Of a stretch of DNA of 64,000 nucleotides, positions 32,739 through 41,723 are shown one piece after another. This DNA is from Streptomyces bambusae. Lineage in GTDB: Bacteria > Actinomycetota > Actinomycetes > Streptomycetales > Streptomycetaceae. Positions within the stretch are counted from its first letter, which is position 1. Each line of letters starts with the position of its first letter. The stretch covers positions 124,001 through 188,000 of the forward strand of contig NZ_JAJAUZ010000005.1 of assembly GCF_020532645.1 (NCBI RefSeq), read 5' to 3'. The notes below the pieces were generated by a model, which saw nothing but the letters and a program-made list of their open reading frames with translations, searched no databases and was not told where the DNA came from. Both the position numbers and the translations under genes were made by a program.

Positions 32739-34673
32739 TCAACCCCCCGCCTGGGCGCTCCGGTTGCGGGCCGATTCGAGCAGGTAGGGGACGTCGATGA
32801 CGGCGACGCCGGGGGTGAACAGCAGGCGCGCTTTGAGCCGCAGGGCGTTCTGGTTGTGCAGGGGCTGCTCCCACCAGCGGCCGACGACGTACTCGGGGAT
32901 CACCACGGACACCACCCCGGCGGGATCCTCGGCGGTGAGTTCCTGGACGTGCGCGAGGACCGGGCCGACGACCTCGCGGTACGGGGAGTGCAGGATCTTC
33001 AGCGGCACGCCGAGGTCCCGGGCGGCCCAGTCCGCGCGCAGCCGGTCGGCTTCCTCGTCGGCGGCCACGGTGAGGGCGACGAGCGTGTCGGGCCGCAGGG
33101 TCTGGGCGAAGCCGAGGGCTTTGAGGGTGGGCGCGTGCACGGCGGCGACGAGGACGACGACGTGGTGCCGGGCAGGCCGCTTCGGCTTGTCTTCGGGGAG
33201 CAGCGCCACCTGCCGGGCCACCTGGTCGTAGTGCCGGCGGACGCCCTTCATGCCGAGGAAGAGGACCGGCATGGCGATGACGACGAGCCAGGCGCCGTGC
33301 GTGAACTTGGTGACGAGGACGATGACCAGGACCAGTGCGGTCATGACGGCGCCGACGGCGTTGATGGCCAGGGAGCGGTGGATGCGGCGGCGGGAGTCGA
33401 CGGCGGTGGCGGGCGCGGCGAGTTCCTTGCGCCAGTGCCGCACCATGCCCGCCTGGGAGAGGGTGAAGGAGACGAAGACGCCGATGATGTAGAGCTGGAT
33501 CAGGCGGGTCAGCTGGGCGTCGAAGGCGACGATCAGGGCGATGGCGGCGAGGGCGAGCAGCACCACGCCGTTGGAGTACACGAGCCGGTCGCCGCGGTTG
33601 TAGAGCTGCCGCGGGGCGTAGCGGTCCCTGGCGAGGATCGAGGCGAGCATCGGGAAGCCGTTGAAGGCGGTGTTCGCGGCGAGGACCAGCACGCCCGCGG
33701 TGACGACCTGGAGCAGGTAGAACAGGACGTGCCATTCGCCGAAGGCGGCGCGGCCGATCTGGGCGAGGGCGGTGGAGGTCGCGGCGTCCGCGGGCAGCCC
33801 GAGGTCGGCGGGGCTCTCGGCGACGTGCACCTCGAACACCAGGGCGAGGGTGGTGATGCCCATGAACATGGTGACCGACAGCAGGCCCATCACGGCGAGG
33901 GTGTTGGCCGCGTTGCGGCTCTTGGGCTTCCGGAAGGCGGGGACACCGTTGCTGATCGCCTCGACCCCGGTGAGGGCCGTACAGCCGGAGGCGAAGGCGC
34001 GCATCGCGAGCAGGACCAGGGCGATGCCGGCGTAGCTGCCCTCGGCGTGGATCGGCAGGTCCGCGGATTCGGCCCGGATGGTCTCGCCGGTCGCCATGCG
34101 GACCGCCGCCCACGCGAACATGAGGTAGATGACGGCGATGAACCCGTAGGTGGGGAGGGCGAAGACCCGGCCGGACTCGCGGACGCCGCGCAGGTTCATG
34201 ACCGTGAGGAGGACCACGAAGCCGACGGACAGGCCGACTTGGTGGTCGTGCAGGGCGGGTGCGGCGGAGGTGATCGCGGAGACGCCGGAGACGACCGAGA
34301 CGGCGACGGTCAGCACGTAGTCGACGAGGAGGGCGCTGGCCGCGGTGAGGGCGGCGGTGGGTCCGAGGTTCTCGGAGCTGACGACGTAGGCCCCGCCGCC
34401 GCCCGGGTAGGCGTGGCAGGTCTGCCGGTAGGAGGCGATGACGACGACGAGGAGGAAGACGATCGCGGCTGCGGCGTACCAGGTCAGGTGGAGCAGGGCG
34501 ACCCCGCCGAGGGCGAGGATGAGGAGGATCTCCTCGGTGGCGTAGGCCACGGAGGAGAGCGGGTCGCTGCAGAAGATGGGCAGGGCGAGCCGTTTGGGGA
34601 GCAGGGTCTCGCCCAGGCGCGCCGTGTCGAGCGGCTCGCCGACGAGGACACGCTTCGGATGGATACGCCTCAT
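32739..34673 (-). CDS. KimA-like potassium/proton symporter (APC superfamily)
   Basis: 644 residues, about twelve membrane helices plus a C-terminal cytoplasmic domain. It matches my recollection of KimA (YdaO) of Bacillus subtilis block by block: LPIFCSDPLSSVAYATEEIL, SYRQTCHAYPGGGGAYVVS, LLVDYVLTVAVSVVSG, ASGCTALTGVEAISNGVPAF, RNAANTLAVMG, FNGFPMLASILARDRYAPRQ and GVFVSFTLSQAGMVRHW. The C-terminal part (HHVVVLVAAVHAPTLKALGF onward) is the universal-stress-like domain where KimA binds c-di-AMP. It would import K+ with protons under K+ limitation. The ATG overlaps the PucR-type gene stop (ATGA), so the two are translationally coupled. Confidence 0.83.
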   Translation of the reverse strand: MRRIHPKRVLVGEPLDTARLGETLLPKRLALPIFCSDPLSSVAYATEEILLILALGGVALLHLTWYAAAAIVFLLVVVIASYRQTCHAYPGGGGAYVVSSENLGPTAALTAASALLVDYVLTVAVSVVSGVSAITSAAPALHDHQVGLSVGFVVLLTVMNLRGVRESGRVFALPTYGFIAVIYLMFAWAAVRMATGETIRAESADLPIHAEGSYAGIALVLLAMRAFASGCTALTGVEAISNGVPAFRKPKSRNAANTLAVMGLLSVTMFMGITTLALVFEVHVAESPADLGLPADAATSTALAQIGRAAFGEWHVLFYLLQVVTAGVLVLAANTAFNGFPMLASILARDRYAPRQLYNRGDRLVYSNGVVLLALAAIALIVAFDAQLTRLIQLYIIGVFVSFTLSQAGMVRHWRKELAAPATAVDSRRRIHRSLAINAVGAVMTALVLVIVLVTKFTHGAWLVVIAMPVLFLGMKGVRRHYDQVARQVALLPEDKPKRPARHHVVVLVAAVHAPTLKALGFAQTLRPDTLVALTVAADEEADRLRADWAARDLGVPLKILHSPYREVVGPVLAHVQELTAEDPAGVVSVVIPEYVVGRWWEQPLHNQNALRLKARLLFTPGVAVIDVPYLLESARNRSAQAGG

Positions 34674-36265
34674 TGGGGCATGATCGGCGCATTCACTCCT
34701 TTTGTTCCGTTGTGACACACGAGTTCCACGGACCGGTGGGCGATCCACAGGTCGTGGCGGGCGCTGGGCGACTGGAGCAGTGACCGCTCCAGCACCGCCT
34801 CCAGCCGGGTGAGGCGCTTGCGGGCCCCCGGTACGGACAGTCCCAGCGCGGCCGCGGTCGGCACGAGCTGCGCGTCGTGCTCCAGCCAGGTGCGGAGGGT
34901 GTCCCGGGCGCCGGGCGGGGCGTCCTCGTCGGCCAGCGGCCGCAGCTGACGGCCGGCCCACCGGACGACGGCCGGATGGGCGAGCACCTCGTCGAACGTG
35001 CGAGGGTCGGCACCGGCACCGGCACCGGCGCCGGGCGGCACGGCGGACCCGGCCACGGGCAGGTCCGCGGGCTCGCCGGCCCCGCCAGGCGTCAGCCGCA
35101 GCGCCAGGGACAGTGCGGACTGGTCGGCGAGCGCGGCGAGGTCCACGCCGAGCAGGCCCTCGACGTGCCGCAGCCGCCCGGCGAGGGTGTTGCGGTGCAC
35201 CTTGAGCAGCCGGGTGGCGTGCGAGGCGAAGTTCAGCCAGGCGTGCGTGGTGGCCCGCAGCTCCTGGGCGCCGGGGTCCTGCGGGCGGCGCGGCCGGTAC
35301 GTGTGCAGCGGGGCGAGCAGGGCGGCGGCCCAGGCCGCACCCGGGCCGTGGGCGGCCAGCGCGAGTTCCGGCCCGGCCCCGAACCGGGCGTGGCGGGCGT
35401 CCCGGCCGCGGGCCACCGCCAGGGCATGGAAGGCCTGCCGGTACGCGTCCGGCGCCTCGCGCAGGGGGACCGCCTCGCTGACGCCGACGACGCCGGCGGG
35501 CGTCGCCGCGGTGAGCGCCTCGGCGAGCGGGTCCCGGCCGTCGTCGGGGCCGGCCGGGCCCGCGGGCACGAACACGATGAGGTGGCGGACGTACACCGGG
35601 CAGGGCACCACCCAGGCCCGGCCGCCGGTGAGCCCGGCGCAGGTGCGGGCGACCGCGGCCCGCTCCCCCGGCGGGCATTCGACGACGTACAGCCGCATCG
35701 GGTCGGGCAGGGCGGGGGTGAGTGCCCCGGCGATCTGGTGGGCGGTCGACAGCCGGCCGTTCATCAGGAGGTGCAGCACGGCCTCGCGGGCCCGCGACTC
35801 GGCGCGCGCCGCCTGCTGGTGCCGGAGGTCGGCCTCCTCGGCGCGCAGGGCCAGCGCCAGCGGTACGGCGGCGTCCGCGAGCAGCGCCGGCAGCCGGTCC
35901 GGCAGTGGCCGGGGGGCGACGGCGGCCAGGGCGCGCAGCGGGGCGGCGGCCGCTCCGGCGGGCTCGTCGAGGGCGAAGAGGACGGCGGTGGAGCCGCCGC
36001 CGTCGAGCATGGCCGAGCGCACGCCGCGGGCGGACATCTCGACGGCGCCGCGCGCCAGCAGCCCGGCGGCGCCGGGGTCCGGCCCGGCGGGCGCGGCCCG
36101 CAGCACCGAGCCGTCCGCGGCGATCAGGCCGGTCCAGGCGCCGGTGCGGGCGGCGAGCCAGCGCAGCAGGGCGTCGGAGCCGCCGGTGAGGGCGAGCCGG
36201 TGGGCCTTGAGGACGAGGTCGGCGCGGGACCACGAGGAGTCCGCGGCCTGCGGCCCGGCGGTCAC
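34670..36265 (-). CDS. PucR/CdaR-type transcriptional regulator
   Basis: 531 residues. The N-terminal half looks like a sensor region (GAWTGLIAADGSVLRAAP and a GAF-like stretch), and the middle HLIVFVPAGPAG segment is GGDEF-like as in PucR proteins. The C-terminus has the PucR helix-turn-helix block LKVHRNTLAGRLRHVEGLLG and a second similar helix-turn-helix near the end (AALGLSVPGARKRLTRLEAV). The stop overlaps the start of the KimA-like transporter gene, so the regulator is encoded first in a potassium-transport operon. PucR proteins usually control nitrogen or purine use, so this pairing is unusual. The start is GTG 36265; other nearby starts cannot be excluded. Confidence 0.75.
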   Translation of the reverse strand: MTAGPQAADSSWSRADLVLKAHRLALTGGSDALLRWLAARTGAWTGLIAADGSVLRAAPAGPDPGAAGLLARGAVEMSARGVRSAMLDGGGSTAVLFALDEPAGAAAAPLRALAAVAPRPLPDRLPALLADAAVPLALALRAEEADLRHQQAARAESRAREAVLHLLMNGRLSTAHQIAGALTPALPDPMRLYVVECPPGERAAVARTCAGLTGGRAWVVPCPVYVRHLIVFVPAGPAGPDDGRDPLAEALTAATPAGVVGVSEAVPLREAPDAYRQAFHALAVARGRDARHARFGAGPELALAAHGPGAAWAAALLAPLHTYRPRRPQDPGAQELRATTHAWLNFASHATRLLKVHRNTLAGRLRHVEGLLGVDLAALADQSALSLALRLTPGGAGEPADLPVAGSAVPPGAGAGAGADPRTFDEVLAHPAVVRWAGRQLRPLADEDAPPGARDTLRTWLEHDAQLVPTAAALGLSVPGARKRLTRLEAVLERSLLQSPSARHDLWIAHRSVELVCHNGTKGVNAPIMPQ

Positions 36266-36576
36266 CGCACCGGCGGGCGGGTGGTGCGAGATGGCCCGCT
36301 CCCTTCGTGCAGCGGGGATGCGCCCCGGTGCGCCCCCAACTCGCGGGATTCAACCACCGGATGGTGGCTGTGCGCTGTGATACCGGTCTCGCCCGGCCAC
36401 TGGGCGCAGCGAATCCTGTGCCGGGGGCCCGTCGCGCCTAGGTTGGTGCGTGCCGGGCCGAGCGCGGCGGGAACGGCTGCACGATGTGCACCCGCCGCAT
36501 CCCGCTCGGAGCGGCGGCACGAGCGGCGAGGTCCCGGGGTCCGAAAGTCAACGGGGGAACACCGGGACCTCTCCGC
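36266..36576. other. 311-bp region between the PucR gene and the molybdenum hydroxylase genes
   Basis: No gene is seen. It should contain the promoter of the PucR-KimA operon, and it contains the terminator hairpin of the hydroxylase operon (36528-36571). No c-di-AMP riboswitch-like structure could be recognised by eye. Confidence 0.5.
36528..36571. terminator. Terminator of the molybdenum hydroxylase operon
   Basis: GAGGTCCCGG (36528-36537) pairs perfectly with CCGGGACCTC (36562-36571), loop 24 bases, ending 6 bp downstream of the minus-strand stop at 36577. Confidence 0.55.
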
Positions 36577-37035
36577 TCAGCGCATCTTCGCGGCGGCGCT
36601 GCGGATGGCCTCCCGGATCCGGAAGTACGTGCCGCAGCGGCAGATGTTGGCGATCGCGTCGAGGTCGGCGTCGGTCGGCTCGGACGTCCGCTTGAGCAGC
36701 GCCACCGCGGCCATGATCTGACCGGGCTGGCAGAAACCGCACTGCGCCACGTCCTGCTCCAGCCAGGCCTCCTGCACGGGGTGCAGGGTGTCCCCGTCGG
36801 CGAGGCCCTCGATGGTGGTGACCTCGCGGCCCGCGGCCTCCCGGACCGGGACCACGCAGGGCCGGATGTCGGCACCGTCGAGGTGGCTGGTGCATGCCTT
36901 GCAGACGTCCACCCCGCAGCCGTACTTGGGACCGCGGACGCCCAGCAGGTCGCGCAGCACCCAGAGGAGGGGCAGATCGTCGGGGGCGTCGACGGTGACG
37001 CTGCGCCCGTTGACGGTGAAGGTGTGCGAGGGCAC
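36577..37035 (-). CDS. [2Fe-2S] subunit of a xanthine-oxidase-family hydroxylase (IorA-like)
   Basis: Electron-transfer subunit of 152 residues. A plant-ferredoxin-type cluster is ligated by Cys40, 45, 48 and 60, and the second, all-helical cluster by Cys99, 102, 132 and 134 in CGFCQPGQ and ICRCGTY. This is the two-cluster small subunit used with a molybdopterin subunit, which is encoded just upstream with a 12-bp gap. The GTG start at 37035 is the only one fitting the canonical HTFTVNGRSV opening. There is no FAD subunit, as in isoquinoline 1-oxidoreductase-type enzymes that pass electrons to cytochromes. Confidence 0.9.
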   Translation of the reverse strand: MPSHTFTVNGRSVTVDAPDDLPLLWVLRDLLGVRGPKYGCGVDVCKACTSHLDGADIRPCVVPVREAAGREVTTIEGLADGDTLHPVQEAWLEQDVAQCGFCQPGQIMAAVALLKRTSEPTDADLDAIANICRCGTYFRIREAIRSAAAKMR

Positions 37036-37047
37036 GAGGGACTCCTG

Positions 37048-39333
37048 TCAGCGCGGGTACGGGGTGAAGTCGACGTCGAAGTCGAGGGGGAAGCTGCGCG
37101 GCTTCGTGCCGGTGGCGCGGGCGTACGCGTTGGCGATGGCCCCGACGGCGGCGGGCACGCCCAGTTCGCCGGCGCCGCCCGGCTCCCCGGAGGCCGGCAT
37201 CACGAAGATCCGTACGTCGGTGGGGGTGTCGCGCTGGCGGGCGTAGTGGAACTGGCTGTAACTGCCCTCCAGCGGCAGGCCCTTGTCGATGTGCAGCCCG
37301 GCCCGCAGGGTCGTGGAGATGGCGTCGGTGAGGCCGCCGAGCAACTGGGCCTCCAGACCACGGGGGTTGACGGGGCGGCCGACGTCGGCGGCGATCACCG
37401 CCTTGGTGACGCGCACGTGTTCGGGGTCCCGGGTGTCGATCTCGACCAGGCAGGCGGTGCGGGACTCGTACTCCTCGTGGAAGCCGACGCCCTGGGCGCA
37501 GCCCTCGGGCAGGGCGCGGCCCCACTCGCCCTCGGCCGCCACCTTGTCGAGGACGGCACGCTGGGCGTTGTTCTTGAGGAACTCCCGGCGGAAGGCCACG
37601 GGGTCCTTGCCGAGGCGGGCCGCGAGCTCGTCAACGACGATCTCCTCGGCGCCCCGGGTGTTGGCGGAGTACACGGAGCGCCAGGAGCCGGTGGGGATGC
37701 CGGTGGGTACCTCGGTGAGGGACTGGGTGGTGAGCCCGAAGTGGTACGGGGACTTCACGGTGGTGAGGAACAGGGTCTGGGCGAAGGTCGCGTTGCCGAG
37801 GCCGGCGGGCAGACTGGCGGCCGTGGCGGTGAGCATCTCGCCGAGGCCGTGCCGGAAGTCGGTCTCCGCGGACGCGACCCGGTGCTGGAACGAGAGCACC
37901 TGGCCGAGCGCGTAGGTGGCGCGGACGTGGTGGTGGCTGGCGGGGCGCATGCGGCCGTGCCGGGTGTCGTCGATCCGGGTCCACATCAGACGGACCGGGC
38001 GGCCGCAGGCCTTCGAGACGAGGGCGGCCTCCAGGGCGGCGTCGAAGAACAGCCGCCGTCCGAAGGAGCCGCCGGCCTGCACGACGTGCACGGTCACCTT
38101 GTCGGCGGGCAGGCCGAGTTCGGCGGCGATGGTCTGCTTGGCGACGATCGGCGACTTCAGCCCGGACCAGATCTCCGCCCGGTCGGACCGTACGTCGGCC
38201 ACCGCGCAGTTGGTCTCCAGCGGGGCGTGGCTGACGAACGCGAAGTCGAACTCGGCGTCGACGTGGCCGGTCAGCAGCGGCGGGAGCAGCGGGGGCGGGG
38301 CCGCGGCGCGCAGCCGGCTGCGGATGTCGGCGTCGGAGAGCGCGTCGGCGGGGCCGGGGCCCCAGCCGACGTCGAGGGCGGCTCGGGCGTCGAGGGCCTG
38401 GCCGAAGGTCTCGGCGACGACCGCGACGCCGGTGCGCACGGTGACGACGTGGAGGACGCCGGGCATGGCCCGGACGGCGGCCAGGTTGGCGACGGACCGG
38501 ACGGTGCCGCCGAGGGTCGGCGGGCGGCGCAGCACGCACGGCTTGGCGCCGGGCACGTCGAGGTCCAGGGTGTACTGCTGGCGTCCGGTGACCATGGCGC
38601 GGGCGTCGATGCGGTTCTGCGGGCGCCCGACCAGGGTGTGCCGGTCGGCCGGCTTGGGAGCGGCGGGCAGGACGGGCAGGCCCGGGTCGGCGGCGGCCTC
38701 GGCCAGGCTGCCGTACGGGGCGCTGCGTCCGTCCGGGGCGTGCACGGCGCCGTCGCGGGTGGTGAGGGTGCGGGCCGGGAGGTCCCAGCTGCGGGCGGCG
38801 GCGGCGACGAGCCGGGCGCGGGCGGTGGCCGCGGTCTGGCGGACGGGCCCGTAGAGCGAGCGGATCGAGTTGGAGCTGCCGGTGAGCTGGTTGAACAGCA
38901 GCTCGGGGCGGGCGTCTTCGAGGGCGATGCGGACGTCGTCGAGCGGCGCGTCGAGTTCCTCGGCGACGAGCATCGCGACGGCGGTGGTCAGGCCCTGGCC
39001 GACCTCGGTGCGCGGCAGCCGGAAGTGGATGATGCCGTCGGTCTCGACGCGCAGCACGAGCAGGTGCGCGGTGGGGGCGCCGGCGACGATGAACAGGTCG
39101 CCCAGGTCGACGAGGTCGGCGGGGGCCGGGAGCGAGGGCACCACGGCGTGTGCGGGCTGCGGGGCGAGGGCGTCGGCGCCGATCCTGGTCGCGAGGGCGA
39201 GGGTGGGGGCGGCGATGAGAGCCGTGAGGAACGAGCGCCGTGCGGGGCCGCGTTCGCCGGCGGCTCCGTCGGTCCGGTCCCGGTCCCCGGTGGGGGTGCT
39301 GCTGCCCTGGTCGGGGCCGTGCGCCGGCATCAT
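37048..39333 (-). CDS. Molybdopterin-binding subunit of a Tat-exported aldehyde/N-heterocycle hydroxylase (IorB-like)
   Basis: 761 residues; hydroxylates an aldehyde or N-heterocycle using water as oxygen donor. The twin-arginine signal RRSFLTALIAAPTLALA (about residues 32-48) exports the folded cofactor-loaded enzyme. Molybdopterin-binding blocks follow: RLPRTEVGQGLTTAVAMLVAEEL, VQAGGSFGRRLFFDAALEAA, GSWRSVYSANTRGAEEIVVDEL and, near residue 720, GAGELGVPA, which carries the catalytic glutamate. The architecture is that of isoquinoline oxidoreductase beta subunits. The start is taken at the ATG pair 39333-39328, with GGGGA upstream. The exact substrate is unknown. Confidence 0.88.
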   Translation of the reverse strand: MMPAHGPDQGSSTPTGDRDRTDGAAGERGPARRSFLTALIAAPTLALATRIGADALAPQPAHAVVPSLPAPADLVDLGDLFIVAGAPTAHLLVLRVETDGIIHFRLPRTEVGQGLTTAVAMLVAEELDAPLDDVRIALEDARPELLFNQLTGSSNSIRSLYGPVRQTAATARARLVAAAARSWDLPARTLTTRDGAVHAPDGRSAPYGSLAEAAADPGLPVLPAAPKPADRHTLVGRPQNRIDARAMVTGRQQYTLDLDVPGAKPCVLRRPPTLGGTVRSVANLAAVRAMPGVLHVVTVRTGVAVVAETFGQALDARAALDVGWGPGPADALSDADIRSRLRAAAPPPLLPPLLTGHVDAEFDFAFVSHAPLETNCAVADVRSDRAEIWSGLKSPIVAKQTIAAELGLPADKVTVHVVQAGGSFGRRLFFDAALEAALVSKACGRPVRLMWTRIDDTRHGRMRPASHHHVRATYALGQVLSFQHRVASAETDFRHGLGEMLTATAASLPAGLGNATFAQTLFLTTVKSPYHFGLTTQSLTEVPTGIPTGSWRSVYSANTRGAEEIVVDELAARLGKDPVAFRREFLKNNAQRAVLDKVAAEGEWGRALPEGCAQGVGFHEEYESRTACLVEIDTRDPEHVRVTKAVIAADVGRPVNPRGLEAQLLGGLTDAISTTLRAGLHIDKGLPLEGSYSQFHYARQRDTPTDVRIFVMPASGEPGGAGELGVPAAVGAIANAYARATGTKPRSFPLDFDVDFTPYPR

Positions 39334-39649
39334 CTGTGTCCCCACCCGCCTGCTGTCCGGGGTACTCCCCGGTCGGTTACCGGCCCGTAGCGTAGCGACC
39401 GGCCGCGACCTGCGGAAGCCGGTCCCCGCTGCGGGCCGCCGGGCCGCCGGCCGCGGACCCGCCGGCCACCGCCGGGATTCGGACAAGCGGATCGCACTCG
39501 ACCGCCTGAGCGGGCGCCCCCGTACGCCCCCACCTCCGCGGAGGGCCGGTTTCCGGCCGGTCCCGAACGGTGGCCGGGCGCACGGGGCGGGCGCAGGATG
39601 GGAGGAGGAAGGAAGCCCCGGCGCAGACGGAACGAGGAGGTGCACGGCC
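39334..39649. other. 316-bp divergent promoter region
   Basis: Separates the minus-strand hydroxylase operon from the plus-strand DUF4242 gene and must hold both promoters. No gene is seen and no outstanding palindrome, only short GGTCGG/CCGGTC words. GAGGAGG at 39634-39640 is the ribosome-binding site of the small protein. Confidence 0.5.
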
Positions 39650-39901
39650 ATGGCGACCTACATGGACGTCCACACCGGCATGAAGGGGATCACGACCGAG
39701 CAGCTGGCGGCGGCGCACCGCGCCGACCTGGCGATCGAGAAGGACGAGGGCGTGCACTTCCAGCGGGCCTGGGCGGACCCGGTCTCCGGGCACGTCTACT
39801 GCCTGTCCGAGGCCCCGTCCGCGGAGGCCGTGCAGCGGATCCACGAGCGGACCGGGCATCCCGCGGCGGAGATCCACCCCGTCCCCATCACCGTGTCCTG
39901 A
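39650..39901 (+). CDS. DUF4242 (SCO4226-like) small ferredoxin-fold protein
   Basis: 83 residues, MATYMDVHTGMKGITTEQL to IHPVPITVS. The pattern YMDVHTGMKGITTEQLAAAH, DEGVHFQRAWADPVSGHVYC and HPAAEIHPV matches SCO4226 of S. coelicolor, reported as a nickel-binding ferredoxin-like-fold protein; the acidic/His residues of such a site are present. The function is not established. A strong GAGGAGG ribosome-binding site precedes the ATG. Confidence 0.82.
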   Translation: MATYMDVHTGMKGITTEQLAAAHRADLAIEKDEGVHFQRAWADPVSGHVYCLSEAPSAEAVQRIHERTGHPAAEIHPVPITVS

Positions 39902-40135
39902 GCGGAAGGGACCCGGCCGGGAACTCCGGACGGCCGGGCGCGGAGCCTGCCGCTCCGCCGCCTGGCCGGAAACAATCGCACGGTGTACGGATGCCCGAGA
40001 AGCCTTTGGCATATGCCGGAAGCACCACCGGAACGGATGTTGCCAAATACCTTACGGGCCCTCGTGGGCTGTGCAACAGTCGTAACCGGCCCTTCCCCTC
40101 AGAGCCGCCGTGACGCGCCTGTATCGGAGTTCCCC

Positions 40136-41563
40136 ATGCCGTCCCCTCTGTCTGCGGACCGCCCCGCCTCCTCGCCCGAGCCCGGCCCGGTCGATGCGCT
40201 CATCACGCAGACCCGGCAGCTGCGCGGCGAGGTGGACGCGGTCCGGCGCGACACCGTGGTGGACGACGACGACGCGCACGGCCGCTGGCAGCGGGCCCTG
40301 TGCGACCTCGCCGTGCACCATCTCGACGACCTGGACGAGCACTTGGGCCGTCTCAAGGACGGCCTGCCCGCCGTCCCGGCCCAGCCCGAGCACCGGGAGG
40401 CGCCCGCCGAGCGGCCGGCGCCGGACGACCGGCAGGGCCGGGTGGGCACCGCCGACTGGAACCTCCTGACCGACGAAGTCACCTGGTCCGACGAGCTGTT
40501 CCAGATCTTCGGCCGGGATCCGGAGAGCGGCCCGCTCACCCTCGACGAGTTCTGGTCCACCCTGTTCCCCGAGGACCAGCCGCGGCTCACCGCGCTGATG
40601 ACCGACTGCCTGGTGGACGGCAAGCCCATCGACGGCGAGTTCCGCATCCTGCGGACCGACGGCTCGCTGCGCACCCTGCACATGCGCGGGGAACCGGCCC
40701 TGGACGCCGAAGGCTGCACCGCCTCGATGTGGGCCGTGGTCCGCGACGTCAGCGAACTGCGCCGCAGCGAGGCGGCCGTCGAGGAATCCGGCGCGTCGCT
40801 CCGGCAGCAGCAGGAGATCGCCCGGACCGAGCACCGGATGGCCGTCGAACTCCAGGAAGCCGTCCTGCCCGCCTGGCGCGGCACCCTCCGCTTCCCGTAC
40901 GGCGGCACCGGCGCGCTCGACCTCGCCGCCCACTACCTGCCGTCCGCCCGCAGCTCACTGATCGGCGGCGACTGGTACGACGCCCTCGAACTCCCCGACG
41001 GCTCCTCGATGCTGACCGTCGGAGACCTCACCGGCCACGGCGTCGCGGCGACCTCCGGCATGGCCATGATGCTGGGCGCCCTGCGCGGCATGGCCATGGC
41101 CGGCATCGCCCCCGGCCCGCTGATGGGCTGGCTCAACCAGATGCTGGAGACCTCCGCCCAGCCCGCCCTGGGCAGCGCGGTGTGCTGCCGCTTCGACCCG
41201 GCGACCCGGACCCTGTCCTGGGCCCAGGCCGGTCACCCCGCACCGCTGCTGTTCCGCGGCGGCACGGGGAGGGCCCTGGCCCGGCCCGAAGGCGTGCTGC
41301 TCGGCGCCACCGCCGGCGCCGTGTACGGGCAGACCGACGAACGCCTCGACGTGGGCGACGTCCTGGTCCTGCACACGGACGGGCTGTCCGCGCGCTGTCC
41401 CGGCTTCGGGCAGCCGGACGGGACGGACCGCCTGCTGGCGCTCGCGCCCCGGTTCACCGAGGCGCGGTCGGCGCAGGACTGCGTCCGCATGGTGGTGGAG
41501 GAATTCGGCGGGACCGGCCGTGAGGACGACGCCTGTGTGCTCGTGGCGCGGGTCGGGGGCTGA
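40136..41563 (+). CDS. PAS-domain PP2C (SpoIIE-type) serine phosphatase
   Basis: 475 residues. An N-terminal 100-residue helical/acidic part is followed by a PAS domain (WNLLTDEVTWSDELFQIFGR to GEFRILRTDGSLRTLHMRGE, about 105-205), a short linking helix (ARTEHRMAVELQEAVLP), and a PP2C/SpoIIE phosphatase (265-470): LIGGDWYDALELPDG and VGDLTGHGVAA give the metal-binding Asp residues, and LVLHTDGLSARC and REDDACVLVARV the last two. Such proteins dephosphorylate anti-anti-sigma factors (RsbU-type) and respond to ligands or redox via PAS. No anti-sigma gene is nearby. GGAG precedes the ATG at 40136; the frame further upstream is not conserved. Confidence 0.88.
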   Translation: MPSPLSADRPASSPEPGPVDALITQTRQLRGEVDAVRRDTVVDDDDAHGRWQRALCDLAVHHLDDLDEHLGRLKDGLPAVPAQPEHREAPAERPAPDDRQGRVGTADWNLLTDEVTWSDELFQIFGRDPESGPLTLDEFWSTLFPEDQPRLTALMTDCLVDGKPIDGEFRILRTDGSLRTLHMRGEPALDAEGCTASMWAVVRDVSELRRSEAAVEESGASLRQQQEIARTEHRMAVELQEAVLPAWRGTLRFPYGGTGALDLAAHYLPSARSSLIGGDWYDALELPDGSSMLTVGDLTGHGVAATSGMAMMLGALRGMAMAGIAPGPLMGWLNQMLETSAQPALGSAVCCRFDPATRTLSWAQAGHPAPLLFRGGTGRALARPEGVLLGATAGAVYGQTDERLDVGDVLVLHTDGLSARCPGFGQPDGTDRLLALAPRFTEARSAQDCVRMVVEEFGGTGREDDACVLVARVGG

Positions 41564-41690
41564 CCGCCGGCCTCCGGCACCCGCGCGCGACGTCCTGCCG
41601 TCCCGGTCCCGGGATGGCTGTTGCCGTGCTGGCTGTTCTTACCTGTCTTCCCGTGTTCCTGCCGTGCCCTGATCCTGCCCGTGCACCGCC

Positions 41691-41709
41691 CCCCGGGGAG
41701 TCCCCGGGG
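41691..41709. terminator. Hairpin between the phosphatase and NsdA-like gene
   Basis: CCCCGGGG (41691-41698) and CCCCGGGG (41702-41709) pair around a 3-base loop, midway between the two convergent genes. Probably bidirectional. Confidence 0.55.
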
Positions 41710-41723
41710 TCAGGGCCCCGGGA

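Noticed and set aside
36266..36576. A c-di-AMP (ydaO) riboswitch upstream of the PucR-KimA operon.
   Set aside because: No typical multi-stem structure could be recognised; the space also contains a terminator of the neighbouring operon. A covariance-model search would decide.
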